A DNA stretch of 28,886 nucleotides, taken from assembly GCA_947488815.1 (NCBI GenBank), contig CANLCC010000027.1, forward strand, positions 1 through 28,886, given 5' to 3'. The stretch is from CAIQIA01 sp945861105. GTDB taxonomy: Bacteria; Cyanobacteriota; Cyanobacteriia; PCC-6307; Cyanobiaceae. Position numbers and translations under genes: made by a program. Of the stretch, positions 8,727-16,710 are shown in pieces (the stretch's first letter is position 1; each line of letters starts with the position of its first letter). Below the pieces are notes generated by a model. That model saw nothing but the letters and a program-made list of their open reading frames with translations. It searched no databases and was not told where the DNA came from.

Positions 8727-10407
8727 TCACGGTGGGCCGGTCCATGCCGGTGCCGCTGCGAATGCCGGCCAGGGTGTCGATGGCCTGGATCATGCCGGCA
8801 AGGGCCTGTTGCGGATCCTGGTGCAGGTTGCCGCCGGTGGCGACATACCGCTCCAGGTAAACCCGCAGGGTCGCCCCCTGGGTGCCGGTGCCCGACAGCC
8901 GCAGGATCACCCGGCTGCCGTCTTCCAGCAGTAACCGCAGGCCCTGCTTCTCGGTGAGCGAGTCGTCGATGGGATCGCGGTAGGCGAAGTCATCGGCAGC
9001 GGCGATGCGGCCATCGGCAAAACCAACACCGGCCAGGTCACCCAGGCGCTGACGCAGGCCGTCGTAGAGACCATGGGCCCGCTCGCTGTCGACGCCTTCG
9101 TAGTCATGGCGCGAGTAGTAGTGGCGGCCGAAACGCTGCCAGTGGTCATTCATCACCTCGGCCACCGTCATGCCGCGGCGGGCCAGGATCGTGAGCCAGA
9201 ACAGCACGGCCCAGAGGCCATCCTTCTCTCGGATGTGGTGGCTGCCGGTGCCGAAGCTCTCTTCCCCGCAGAGGGTGATGCGACCTGCATCCAGCAGGTT
9301 GCCGAAGAACTTCCAGCCGGTCGGCGTTTCAAAGCAGGGCAGATGGAGCGCCTGGGCCACCACGTCAGTGGCGCTGCTGGTGGGCATCGAACGGGCGACC
9401 CCGGCCAGGCCGCCGGCGTACCCCGGTGCCAGGGTCGCATTGGCCGTGAGCACCGCCAGGCTGTCACTGGGGTTCACGAAACAGCGCTGGCCCAGGATCA
9501 TGTTGCGGTCGCCGTCACCGTCGCAGGCGGCACCGAAGCGGTAGGCGTCACTGTCCAGCAGCAGGCTGGCCAGCTCGTGGGCGTAGGTGAGGTTCGGGTC
9601 GGGATGGCCGCCACCGAAATCTTCGAGGGGGGTGCCGTTGCGCACGGTGCCCTTGGGGGCCCCCAGCCGCGTCTCGAGCAGCTGATGGGCGTAGGGGCCT
9701 GTCACCGCATGCATGGCGTCGAAGGCCATGGGCCAGTCGCCCCGCAGCAGGTCGGCGATCAGATCAAAGTCGAACAGGTCCTGCATCAGCTGCAGGTAGT
9801 CGTGGACTCCGTCGATGACCTGCACCTCCAGGCCGCCGAGACTGTGAACGCCAGGGCTGTCGAGGGGCAGGGCCCCACCGCCCAGGATGCTGTAGCCATC
9901 CAGCTGCAGGGTGCAGGCATGGATCGCATCGGTGAGGGACTCGGGGGCCGGGCCACCGTTGGCACCATTCACCTTCACGCCGAAGTCCCCCTCGGGACCG
10001 CCGGGGTTGTGGCTGGCCGAAAGGATGATGCCACCGATGGCCTGGTGCCTGCGGATGAGGTGCGAAGCGGCCGGGGTGGAGAGAATGCCGCCCGTGGTCA
10101 GGATCAGCCGCCCCAGCCCGTGGGCGGCGGCCATGCGGCTGATCACATCGATGGCGTGGCGATTGCCCCAGCGGCCATCGCCCCCGACCACGAGGGTGCC
10201 GCCGGCCACCCCGGGGAGGGTGCGCAGGATGGCTTCGATGAAGCTCTCGAGGTAATGGGGTTCGCTGAACCGTCGGCTGCTTTTGCGCAGACCGGATGTG
10301 CCGGGTTTCTGGTCCTGAAAGGGCTCAGAGAGGGAGACGCGCTGCAGGGCGCCAGGGGTGGTGGTCACCGGTGGCCGACGGAGGCGGGCCCAACCTATCT
10401 CCGCCAT
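8719..10407 (-). CDS. pgm: Phosphoglucomutase, alpha-D-glucose phosphate-specific
   Basis: This 562-residue enzyme interconverts glucose 1-phosphate and glucose 6-phosphate, linking photosynthate to glycogen and back. All four active-site loops of the PGM1-type family are visible: phosphoserine loop LSASHNPGG with Ser132, metal loop CDGDGDRNM with Asp296, Asp298 and Asp300, sugar-binding loop GEESFGTGSHH (381-391), and the phosphate-binding loop RLSGTGTQGATLR near the C terminus. The N-terminal signature DQKPGTSGLRK (32-42) is typical. Length matches the family. The first 20-odd residues before SLSEPF are poorly conserved, so a later start is possible. It stands alone on this strand, convergent with the efflux operon. 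Confidence 0.97.
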   Translation of the reverse strand: MAEIGWARLRRPPVTTTPGALQRVSLSEPFQDQKPGTSGLRKSSRRFSEPHYLESFIEAILRTLPGVAGGTLVVGGDGRWGNRHAIDVISRMAAAHGLGRLILTTGGILSTPAASHLIRRHQAIGGIILSASHNPGGPEGDFGVKVNGANGGPAPESLTDAIHACTLQLDGYSILGGGALPLDSPGVHSLGGLEVQVIDGVHDYLQLMQDLFDFDLIADLLRGDWPMAFDAMHAVTGPYAHQLLETRLGAPKGTVRNGTPLEDFGGGHPDPNLTYAHELASLLLDSDAYRFGAACDGDGDRNMILGQRCFVNPSDSLAVLTANATLAPGYAGGLAGVARSMPTSSATDVVAQALHLPCFETPTGWKFFGNLLDAGRITLCGEESFGTGSHHIREKDGLWAVLFWLTILARRGMTVAEVMNDHWQRFGRHYYSRHDYEGVDSERAHGLYDGLRQRLGDLAGVGFADGRIAAADDFAYRDPIDDSLTEKQGLRLLLEDGSRVILRLSGTGTQGATLRVYLERYVATGGNLHQDPQQALAGMIQAIDTLAGIRSGTGMDRPTVIT

Positions 10408-10498
10408 GCCGGGTGAACCTGTTTTCAGCCTGACTCCTCCAGAGGCTTCCGCCGTTCATGGTCCCTAAGGTCATGGAAGATCATTCGAAACCTGAGCG

Positions 10499-10858
10499 AT
10501 GGCGCCTGCGCTGCTCCTGCGGGGGGTCGCCCTCGGTGTTCTGGTCGTGCTGGCCCCTGTCGTCGGTCGGTCGGCGCCGGCGCTGCCCTTCCCCCAGGCC
10601 ATCGAGATCTCCCGGGGGGCTGCCAATGCCGTGCTGCGGCAGACGGGCTCCGAGAACTGCCTGCGGGGCAAGCTCACCAATGCCATGGTCACCCTGTCCG
10701 ACAGCTGCGACGCCAGTGGCCGCCAGGATCCCCTCTGCCGTCTGGCGGATCAGGTGGTGATGGAAACCTCGAATCTCACCATGGCTGTGATGGAAGACAC
10801 CGCCCAGAAGTTGCTGAGCCTCACGGCCGCTTCTGACCGCCAGGGGGCTGGGCGCTAG
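10499..10858 (+). CDS. Small exported protein, unknown function
   Basis: A 119-residue ORF from an ATG at 10499. It begins with a convincing export signal (MAPALLLRGVALGVLVVLAP, then VVGRSAPA as a likely cleavage region). The mature part has three cysteines (SENC, SDSC, DPLC) and a helical, threonine- and methionine-rich end (METSNLTMAVMEDTAQKLL). It is divergent from pgm, with 91 bp between, and its last 38 bp overlap the tail of the next gene on the other strand. I do not recognise the family. The signal peptide, the cysteines and codon use support a real gene. Confidence 0.6.
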   Translation: MAPALLLRGVALGVLVVLAPVVGRSAPALPFPQAIEISRGAANAVLRQTGSENCLRGKLTNAMVTLSDSCDASGRQDPLCRLADQVVMETSNLTMAVMEDTAQKLLSLTAASDRQGAGR

Positions 10859-11192
10859 GGGGCTCCTTCGCCGTGCAGGTGGCCATCAGTTCGTCGGCCC
10901 GACGCAGCAGATCCTCCCGCCGCTCGTAGGGGTTGCCGACCACCGGCACCGCCCTGACCGTGACGGCAAAGGCATTGTCCTTGCAGAGGGCGGTGACGAA
11001 CTGTCGGTCGAGCAGCCGGTCGGCCCGTTGCCGAGCCTGCTGACAGCTGGCCTCGTCATTGCCTTGGGCACAGGCCACGACCGCGTCGTAGACGGGGCGC
11101 AGGTCAGCGCGGGTCAGCGGTTCCCCCGGGGCCTGGGCGACCCCCGCCATCAGCAGAAGCGGCAGCAGGGCCCCTGGAAGCTGGGCTGTCAC
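10821..11192 (-). CDS. Small exported four-cysteine protein, unknown function
   Basis: A 123-residue protein starting with GTG at 11192; the GTGA there overlaps the stop of the upstream phospholipase-D-like gene by three bases (11191-11189 TGA), so it is probably translated by coupling. It has a signal peptide (MTAQLPGALLPLLLMAGVAQA), then a helical domain with four cysteines spaced as VVACAQG, EASCQQ, ALCKDN and ATCTAK, which would suit two disulfide bonds in the periplasm. The tail is proline-rich. It is the last gene of the group transcribed from 13963. Family not recognised. Confidence 0.65.
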   Translation of the reverse strand: MTAQLPGALLPLLLMAGVAQAPGEPLTRADLRPVYDAVVACAQGNDEASCQQARQRADRLLDRQFVTALCKDNAFAVTVRAVPVVGNPYERREDLLRRADELMATCTAKEPPSAQPPGGQKRP

Positions 11193-12640
11193 GGCAGGGA
11201 TGCAGGGAGCGGCAGTCTGGCGGAAGCCGCACTATCGGATGGCGGTGGAGTTGACACCTCCAGTCCTCGTCCACACCGCCGCCGTCCCTGCTGCAGCTTG
11301 CGGGCCAGCCGCGGCGTCACCCCCAGACTGGCCCCCCGCCACAGGCGCTGCATCTCCCGCTCCACCTCCGCCGCCACCGCCGGAGCGTGGACGATCAGCA
11401 GCGTTTCGTCGTTGGTGGTCGCCGCCGCCGGGCTCCAGTTGAAGCTGCCGCTGATCACCGTCGATCCGTCGATCACCGCGAGCTTGTGGTGCAGCTTGTC
11501 CCCCCGGGCAAGTTTCGGGATGCCCACGGACGCCAGGGGCTGGGCCCAGGGACGGTTGCTGTGTTCCAGTCGGCAGCGCTGGTCCGGCAGCGTCACCCCC
11601 ATCAGATCCAGGAGTTCGGAATAGCTGCGGTAGGCGAACCCGGGGTCCACCAGGGCACGGATGCTGACGCCGCTGCGGGCACGGGCGGCCAGCACGTCGG
11701 CGAGGGGCTGGGCTGAAAACACAAACAGGGCCAAGTCGATGCCCCGTTGGGCCGACCCAAGGCGCTCGCCGATCAAGGCCAGGCCATTGGCCGGGTCGTC
11801 GTCCGCATGGGGGGCGAAGAGCACCTCCACCTCAGCAGCACCGAGGTGGACCCGGCGGGCCGAGCCCTCGCCCTTGTCCCTGCCGAAATGCCCCGTCCAC
11901 AGCCGCTCGAATTCCCCCCGGAACAGGCCGGCCAGGGCGGTGCTGTCGAAGCGGAACAGATGGTTCGCGTTGCCGCTGGTCCGGCCACCGTCGGCATCGC
12001 CGTGGATGTCGGAACTGCTGAAGTTGGCTGAACCGGTGACGACCCAGCGGCCATCCACCACCAGAAATTTGTGATGCATCAGGCCACTGCCCCGGCTGCC
12101 ATCACTGGTGTCATCCCGCAGCGGCACCCCCGAGGCTTCGAGCAGCGCCATCGCATCACCCCGGAATCGCTCTTCGCTGCTCAACCGCCCATCCCGGTCG
12201 TGATCCGCCAGGGCCGTCAGTTGCTCCAGTCGGTCGCGACCGTGGATGTCGAGCTCACTGGCATGCAGACCTCCCCAGGGTTGGCGATAGGTGTTTTCCA
12301 CCACCACCCGTACCGTCACTCCCGCCCGCTGCCGTTCCACCAGGGCTTCGGCGATGGCGGGCAGCGACAGTTCCTGAACGGCCACGACCACCTCCCTGCG
12401 AGCCCTTCGGATCGTGTCGATGATCAGGGCCTCGAGGTTGCTGCCCTCGCGCCACCGGCCCGAGGTGGGACTGCGGTAGCGCTCCAGCGTGTCGTGGTTG
12501 AAGGCCAGTTCTACGCCCTCCGGCAGGGGCAGACGCCGGTGGATGCGGGGGGTGAAGCCGGCCTGGGCGGTGCAGCCGGCCAGGAGCAGGCTGAGCAGCA
12601 GCAGCCATGGAACGGACCACGGCGGCGACGTCTTCGGCAT
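11189..12640 (-). CDS. Phospholipase-D-like lipoprotein with two HKD motifs and an EF-hand loop
   Basis: A 483-residue member of the phospholipase D superfamily, which hydrolyses or transfers phosphodiester groups on lipids or nucleic acids. Both catalytic motifs are complete: MHHKFLVVD (His189, Lys191, Asp196) followed by GSANF, and LHHKLAVID (His384, Lys386, Asp391) followed by GSFNW. The ATG at 12640 gives a lipoprotein signal with lipobox LLAGC (Cys23), so the protein should be anchored outside the cytoplasm. In the first half, before HKD1, the segment DHDRDGRLSSEE (146-157) fits a canonical calcium-binding EF-hand loop. The frame stays open to 12700, but that extension would bury the signal peptide and overlap the upstream gene. 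It sits in a close-packed group with DUF4912 and small membrane genes. The substrate is unknown. Confidence 0.92.
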   Translation of the reverse strand: MPKTSPPWSVPWLLLLSLLLAGCTAQAGFTPRIHRRLPLPEGVELAFNHDTLERYRSPTSGRWREGSNLEALIIDTIRRARREVVVAVQELSLPAIAEALVERQRAGVTVRVVVENTYRQPWGGLHASELDIHGRDRLEQLTALADHDRDGRLSSEERFRGDAMALLEASGVPLRDDTSDGSRGSGLMHHKFLVVDGRWVVTGSANFSSSDIHGDADGGRTSGNANHLFRFDSTALAGLFRGEFERLWTGHFGRDKGEGSARRVHLGAAEVEVLFAPHADDDPANGLALIGERLGSAQRGIDLALFVFSAQPLADVLAARARSGVSIRALVDPGFAYRSYSELLDLMGVTLPDQRCRLEHSNRPWAQPLASVGIPKLARGDKLHHKLAVIDGSTVISGSFNWSPAAATTNDETLLIVHAPAVAAEVEREMQRLWRGASLGVTPRLARKLQQGRRRCGRGLEVSTPPPSDSAASARLPLPASLP

Positions 12641-12674
12641 CCGGTCTGGGGAAGGAATCCCCAGGGTTCCCCGC

Positions 12675-12878
12675 TCAGCTGTGTTCAGGCATCTCGGCAA
12701 ACCGCAGCATCAGTGCGAACCAGAGGCAGCTCACCACCAGGGTGAGCAGGACCCCAGAACCGATGCCCCAGCGCGAAATCACGAGGGGCACCAGGATCGG
12801 CAGTGAGAGTGAACCTGCCAGGGGAAGGCTCAGCACCAGCCAGCGCAGGCCGGCGGAGGGTTGCTGTTTCAGAACCAT
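12675..12878 (-). CDS. Small two-helix membrane protein, unknown function
   Basis: A 67-residue ORF from an ATG at 12878, which lies inside the end of the upstream DUF4912 gene (10-bp overlap), so translation is probably coupled. It has a short basic start and two hydrophobic segments: RWLVLSLPLAGSLSLPILVP and GIGSGVLLTLVVSCLWFALM, ending in a charged tail FAEMPEHS. The gap to the start of the phospholipase-D-like gene is 34 bp. I do not recognise the family, but the overlap and membrane topology support it. Confidence 0.7.
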   Translation of the reverse strand: MVLKQQPSAGLRWLVLSLPLAGSLSLPILVPLVISRWGIGSGVLLTLVVSCLWFALMLRFAEMPEHS

Positions 12879-13963
12879 TCGGCCTGGGCCTGTTCCGGGG
12901 TGTTGGTGTTGTCTTCGGGGGTCGAGCGGTTGAACTGGAGGGTGATGTGGCGGTTCTGTTCGCCATCGGCCGCCACCGCTTTGATCGGATACAGCTGGTG
13001 ACCGTCGCGGAAGGGAACCTGGATGCGGAAGGTGCCGTCGGCCGAGAGGGGAACGACCTCATCGCCGATCGTGAGCGTGGCCGAGGGATCGGTGGCGCCG
13101 TAGACGATCAACTCGGCATCGGCCACCAGCCAGAAGGCCCGCTGCCGGGGGGCCACACCACCGATGCCGCTCTCGCTGCGACCGCTGGCCCAGCGGCCGA
13201 TGCCGGAGTCGTTGAGGGCGCGGGAGAGGGCTCCCCCTTCTTCGCCTTCCTGGTAGGCCTCGGAGCCTGTGCCCAGGCGGCGCCAGCGAATGGTGGCCGT
13301 CTGGTACAGGCGCTCGTGGAGGCTCACATCACCGGTTTCGGCCGGAGTGGGCAGGGGGAGGGAGATCGGTGCCGCTTCGAGGGAGAAGGGGACGAACTGG
13401 TCGAGGATCTGCTCGCTGGGATGGAGGGCCGGCACCCGGGCGACGGCCGAGAAGGCCAGGGAGTACCAACCGCCATCGGCCAGGCGGAAGCCCAGCTCGA
13501 CCCGATAGTCACGATCGCTGAGGGGAACAGGGAGGTACCACTCGCTGGCGTGGGCATCCACCACCACTTCCTGGAGGGTGTGGGGATGGCTGGCGCCATC
13601 CTGCAGGCCGGTCACATCGGACACCCGCAGACAGAGCTGCCGGGCACCCACGGCTTCTGCGGCCTGACGGCTGGCGGCCGAGATTTCCCAGAACACATAG
13701 GCCCACTGGGGATCGCGGGGGAGGAAGACAACGCGGGTGTCCGCCAGGGGCAGGGGGGCATCAACCAGGGCCTCCTCGAGCTCCGCCAGGGTGATGGCCG
13801 CCTCGACGGTGCCGGGGGCGCTGAATTCCTGACGGTGGCTGATGGCATCCAGCAGCTCCTCCTTCGACTTGCGGCTGTAGAGCGCAACGCCGAGGTCGCT
13901 GGCCACACGGCGCAGCTGGCGCAGGGTGAGACGGGCCAGGGAGGAGAGGGATTTGGAGACCAC
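12869..13963 (-). CDS. DUF4912 domain protein
   Basis: A 364-residue protein of the DUF4912 family, whose function is not established. Residues 8-45 (LTLRQLRRVASDLGV...KSKEELLDAI) resemble a Rho-N/SAP-like helical module. Residues about 75-200 hold the DUF4912 core with the landmark RDPQWAYVFWEIS (83-95) and a YLPVPLSDRDYRVELG segment. Near the C terminus a beta-rich part (SATLTIGDEVVPLSADGTFRIQ is the centre of it) looks like a second beta-sandwich. GTG at 13963 is preceded by GGAAG, which supports this start. It heads a group of four genes on this strand that ends with two exported proteins. Confidence 0.85.
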   Translation of the reverse strand: MVSKSLSSLARLTLRQLRRVASDLGVALYSRKSKEELLDAISHRQEFSAPGTVEAAITLAELEEALVDAPLPLADTRVVFLPRDPQWAYVFWEISAASRQAAEAVGARQLCLRVSDVTGLQDGASHPHTLQEVVVDAHASEWYLPVPLSDRDYRVELGFRLADGGWYSLAFSAVARVPALHPSEQILDQFVPFSLEAAPISLPLPTPAETGDVSLHERLYQTATIRWRRLGTGSEAYQEGEEGGALSRALNDSGIGRWASGRSESGIGGVAPRQRAFWLVADAELIVYGATDPSATLTIGDEVVPLSADGTFRIQVPFRDGHQLYPIKAVAADGEQNRHITLQFNRSTPEDNTNTPEQAQAEWF

Positions 13964-14127
13964 GGCTTCCGATTAGCTTCGGGATCACTTTGAAGGGTGT
14001 TTCCAGTCGTTACAACGAATCCGGGCGGTCACGTCAGCAATCGCTGATCCGTCCCGGGCTGGGACTATGCAGAAACTGCAAGATTTTGAGGCACCCCTGC
14101 CGCCCGGCAGCGGCGGATCGGAGCCAT
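13964..14127. other. Intergenic region upstream of the DUF4912 gene
   Basis: No gene is seen. The region must hold the promoter of the minus-strand group starting at 13963, but I cannot identify convincing -35 and -10 boxes. It includes short imperfect inverted repeats around 14069-14079 and a GC-rich stretch at 14098-14120. No tRNA or known RNA fold was recognised. Confidence 0.4.
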
Positions 14128-14150
14128 AAAAAAAGCGCCCCGAAGGGCGC
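14128..14150 (-). terminator. Rho-independent terminator after the phycobilisome linker gene
   Basis: Read on the minus strand: GCGCCC, a TTCG tetraloop and GGGCGC (14150-14135), followed by seven T residues (14134-14128). It lies about 50 bp past the stop of the linker gene, whose transcript it should end. Confidence 0.92.
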
Positions 14151-14198
14151 CCAAGGGACCTTGAAGGACCCTCATCGTGTGTGTGGTGGGGGGCTGGC

Positions 14199-14960
14199 TC
14201 AGCGGCCGACGCTGCGGTACGGCACTTTCGCCAGGTAGTTGCCGCCCACGCCACTGCCTGCCGCCGCGGGTGTGCGCAGGGCCGGCAGGGAGCGGACCCA
14301 GGGCAGGTAGTCCTCGGGGAAGCCGCCGCGCCGCTGGCGGGAGCGCTCGGGCAGGGTGCGGGCCGTGCCGGTGTAGATGATCTGCGGGAATCCCAGAATT
14401 CCCCTGTGGTAAGCGTCGTAACGGGGCGAGGTGATGTTGAAGGGGGTTTCGCCCAGGTCACGGGAGCCCACCACGCGGTTGCGATGGAAGGGAACGGTGT
14501 CGTAGCCGAAGTTCTCGAGGTACTCCTGGCTATCGAGGATGGCATCGACGACACCCTTGACCCCTTGGGTCATCAGCACCGCGGACCAGGCGATCTCCTC
14601 GCTCTTGCCGTGGGTGGGGCGTCCCAGCAGCTTTTCCACCAGGTGGCGCACCACCTTGTAGTTGCTGTTGAGGTTGTAGAAACTGCGGGTGAAGGTGTCC
14701 GACAGGCACAGGGAACGAATGAACTCCCTGACCGTGATCTGTCCGTCCCGCAGCTGGGATTCCAGCGTGCGGTCACGGTCGACCTTGAAGGCATGGAAGA
14801 AGATCTGACGGTAGGCCGCCTCGATCACGAAATTCTGGTCTTCGCGATCCAGTGCCTTGTCGAGGGAGATCGCCTTCGGGTCCTCGTCGGAACCCACGCG
14901 GAAGGCTTTCACCCGGGAGTTCTGGGTGGTGGGCGCGTACTTCAGAAGGGGCAGGGCCAC
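14199..14960 (-). CDS. cpcG: CpcG-like phycobilisome rod-core linker
   Basis: A 253-residue linker that would attach phycocyanin rods to the phycobilisome core. The start MALPLLKYAPTTQNSRV is the hallmark CpcG N terminus and fixes the GTG at 14960; the frame stays open to 15032 but that extension has no family likeness. A single PBS linker domain spans about 35-160, with YRQIFFHAF (50-58), LESQLRDGQITVREFIRSL, YNLNSNYKVV, and VVDAILDSQEYLENFGYDTVPF (137-158 in part). The tail (FNITSPRYDAYHRGILGFPQ) fits the rod-core group. No C-terminal membrane helix is present, which argues against the membrane-bound CpcL type. The HAFKVDR form differs from the commonest CpcG, so a CpcG paralogue is possible. 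A terminator follows. Confidence 0.8.
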   Translation of the reverse strand: MALPLLKYAPTTQNSRVKAFRVGSDEDPKAISLDKALDREDQNFVIEAAYRQIFFHAFKVDRDRTLESQLRDGQITVREFIRSLCLSDTFTRSFYNLNSNYKVVRHLVEKLLGRPTHGKSEEIAWSAVLMTQGVKGVVDAILDSQEYLENFGYDTVPFHRNRVVGSRDLGETPFNITSPRYDAYHRGILGFPQIIYTGTARTLPERSRQRRGGFPEDYLPWVRSLPALRTPAAAGSGVGGNYLAKVPYRSVGR

Positions 14961-15078
14961 GCGTGCTCGGCATCCGTCGCAGCCGATCGTAGAAGTCACG
15001 TCCTGCGGCATCCGCCGACGGGGCGCCGGCACTCACAGTCCGTAACCTTTTCGCAACCCCACCGGGGGGGGCATGGCC

Positions 15079-15684
15079 TCACCAGCCCAGCAGTGACACC
15101 GCCTCCTGCCCCCGGGCCGGGGCGGCGTCGGTGCCGTCGTCATCCCCAAGGCGGGTCTCGATGCAGAGGCTGGCGGTGTTCGACAGCCCCTCGACGGTGC
15201 TGCTGCGCAGCCGTCGGTCTGGCCCGGCAAACCAGAAGCGCTCAACCGTGGTCATTGTTTCGTAGCCGGTGCTCAGCCACAGTTCGTTCCTCTCGTCGAG
15301 GCGGAACCGACCCGCCACCGGAGCGGTTTCGGCATAGCCGCGATCGCGCAGCAGCAGGCCCCTGCGCCCGGCCCCGTCCTCGGGAATGAGGGCGAAGAGG
15401 CTCTCCCCCTGATGCTGTTCACCGGCCTTGTCCCAGGCCATCGAGCCGCTCCAGCGCACGTGGCAGCCGCCCACGACCGCTGCGGGCTCTTGGCCGTGCA
15501 GGCGGGCGATGGCCTCAAACCGCGGGTCGCCGGCCTCGACCATGGCCACCACGATCAGCGAGCCGCCGGCTTCGGCCTGGCGGTGCAGCAGATGGTGGCT
15601 GCTGCGCTGGGAGCGCCAGCGGCCGGCGCTCAGGCGGAAGAAGCTGAGGGCATCGACGATCGCGTCCATGGGGCGGGGGGTCAC
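15079..15684 (-). CDS. cpcS: CpcS/CpeS-type phycobiliprotein bilin lyase
   Basis: A 201-residue lipocalin-like lyase that attaches phycobilin to a cysteine (usually beta-84 or the alpha equivalent) of phycobiliproteins. Family landmarks are FFRLSAGRWRSQRSSHHLL near the start (the FF.LS.G.W.SQR..HHL signature), RGYAET, a WLSTGYE segment and VERFWFAGPDRRLRSSTV followed by ASLCIETR. The GTG at 15684 overlaps the stop of the gene upstream (GTGA); an internal ATG at 15669 (MDAIVDAL) is an equally possible start. It is the third gene of the sufR transcript. Which phycobiliprotein it serves cannot be told from this sequence. Confidence 0.87.
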   Translation of the reverse strand: MTPRPMDAIVDALSFFRLSAGRWRSQRSSHHLLHRQAEAGGSLIVVAMVEAGDPRFEAIARLHGQEPAAVVGGCHVRWSGSMAWDKAGEQHQGESLFALIPEDGAGRRGLLLRDRGYAETAPVAGRFRLDERNELWLSTGYETMTTVERFWFAGPDRRLRSSTVEGLSNTASLCIETRLGDDDGTDAAPARGQEAVSLLGW

Positions 15685-16058
15685 GGCTCCGGTGGCCCCA
15701 TGCTGACGGGTCCCGGGTCGGCGGTCGCCGTGGCGGCACTGATCAGTTGATCGAGGCTCAGGGCCAGGGCGCTCACCCCCAGGTCGGCGGCCAGATCTTC
15801 AATCTGGATGGCGGCACTGATCAGCTGATCCACCAGCAGCCCGCGAAAGACCGCGTCGTCCGCCAAAGGGGGCTGGGCTGCGGCCCAGGCCTCCAGTCGG
15901 GCGCGGTCGGGGGGCGGCCCTTCGCAGCGGCCGGCCGCCTCCTGGAGGCTGCGCAGGGCGTGGGCCAGCAGCCGCAGGTGCTGTCGTTCGTGCAGGGGCA
16001 GGGGCACCGCCTCCAGCTGCAGGGATTCCGCGGCGCTGAGGGGGCCGGCCTCAGCCAT
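15681..16058 (-). CDS. Unknown protein between sufR and the bilin lyase gene
   Basis: A 125-residue, largely helical and alanine/leucine-rich protein with no signal peptide. The ATG at 16058 overlaps the sufR stop (ATGGCTGA), and its own stop overlaps the lyase start, so it is locked into the middle of the operon. Its C-terminal half contains a short internal repeat: DQLISAA occurs twice, 26 residues apart, and the DNA under it is almost identical (15732-15752 and 15810-15830, one mismatch in 21). The frame is open to 16100, but the downstream ATG fits the coupling. I do not recognise the family. Confidence 0.7.
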   Translation of the reverse strand: MAEAGPLSAAESLQLEAVPLPLHERQHLRLLAHALRSLQEAAGRCEGPPPDRARLEAWAAAQPPLADDAVFRGLLVDQLISAAIQIEDLAADLGVSALALSLDQLISAATATADPGPVSMGPPEP

Positions 16059-16710
16059 CGGTCGGATGGGGGGCGATGCGGAAGCCACAGGCATGGTCAC
16101 CGTCGAGCCGCCAGTGCACCCGCTCCACCGTGCAGTCGGGAAAGGTGCGACGGATGAGCTGCAGCTCCTGATCGCAGATCAGGGGGAAGGCCTCCGCCAC
16201 CCGTGACACCGAACAGTGGTACTCGTGCAGAAGCCAGGTGTCGGGGCCGGGCGGGTCGGGATCGGGGAGGGCATCGGCCACGTAGCCCTCCCGCCGTCGC
16301 AGCTCCACCAGCTGGCGGATCCGCTCGGCCAGGGGGCCATCGCCGATCTGCGCCCTGTAGGTGTCCGCCAGCTGCTCAGCCTGGCTGCGCAGCAGGGCCT
16401 GCACCTGGTCAGGGGGCAACGACTGGCTCAGGGATTCGAGCAGGCCCAGGGCGAACTGTTCGCTGCCATCGGGGAAACGGCCGCGACCGGCGGGGGTGAG
16501 CCGCCAGCGGTTGCTGGGCCGCCCTGGGCCGTGGCTGAGGGGGCTGGCCTCCACCAGGCCCTGGTCTTCGAGGCTGCGCAGGTGTCGGCGCAGCACCTGC
16601 ACCGACAGGCCGAGGTCGTCGGCCAGGGAGGCGGCGGTGGCTTCACCCTGGCGCAGCAGCAGGGTCAGGGTTGCCTCATGGGTGCCTGGAACTGGCGGGG
16701 AGACGCTCAT
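16051..16710 (-). CDS. sufR: SufR, Fe-S sensing repressor of the suf operon
   Basis: A 219-residue DNA-binding regulator with an N-terminal winged helix (about 12-75; HEATLTLLLRQGEATAASLA, then LSVQVLRRHLRSLEDQGLV and a GPGRPSNRW wing). The C-terminal half carries four cysteines at 166, 179, 193 and 208, spaced C-x12-C-x13-C-x14-C, exactly the SufR signature; in the family these bind a [4Fe-4S] cluster that controls repression of sufBCDS. It is transcribed divergently from ftrC-sufBCDS, as expected of an autoregulated repressor. Downstream genes overlap it, so the unknown gene and the bilin lyase should share its transcript. Confidence 0.96.
   Translation of the reverse strand: MSVSPPVPGTHEATLTLLLRQGEATAASLADDLGLSVQVLRRHLRSLEDQGLVEASPLSHGPGRPSNRWRLTPAGRGRFPDGSEQFALGLLESLSQSLPPDQVQALLRSQAEQLADTYRAQIGDGPLAERIRQLVELRRREGYVADALPDPDPPGPDTWLLHEYHCSVSRVAEAFPLICDQELQLIRRTFPDCTVERVHWRLDGDHACGFRIAPHPTDG

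Noticed and set aside
9073..10416. 447-residue ORF on the plus strand across pgm
   Set aside because: It is a GC-rich shadow antisense to a fully conserved phosphoglucomutase and has no recognisable motif.
12803..13993. 396-residue plus-strand ORF across the DUF4912 gene
   Set aside because: Antisense shadow; the minus-strand frame has family motifs and a Shine-Dalgarno.
14961..15032. 24-codon N-terminal extension of the CpcG-like linker, containing GCDGCR
   Set aside because: The MALPLLKYAP start is the conserved N terminus of the family, so the extension is probably untranslated leader.
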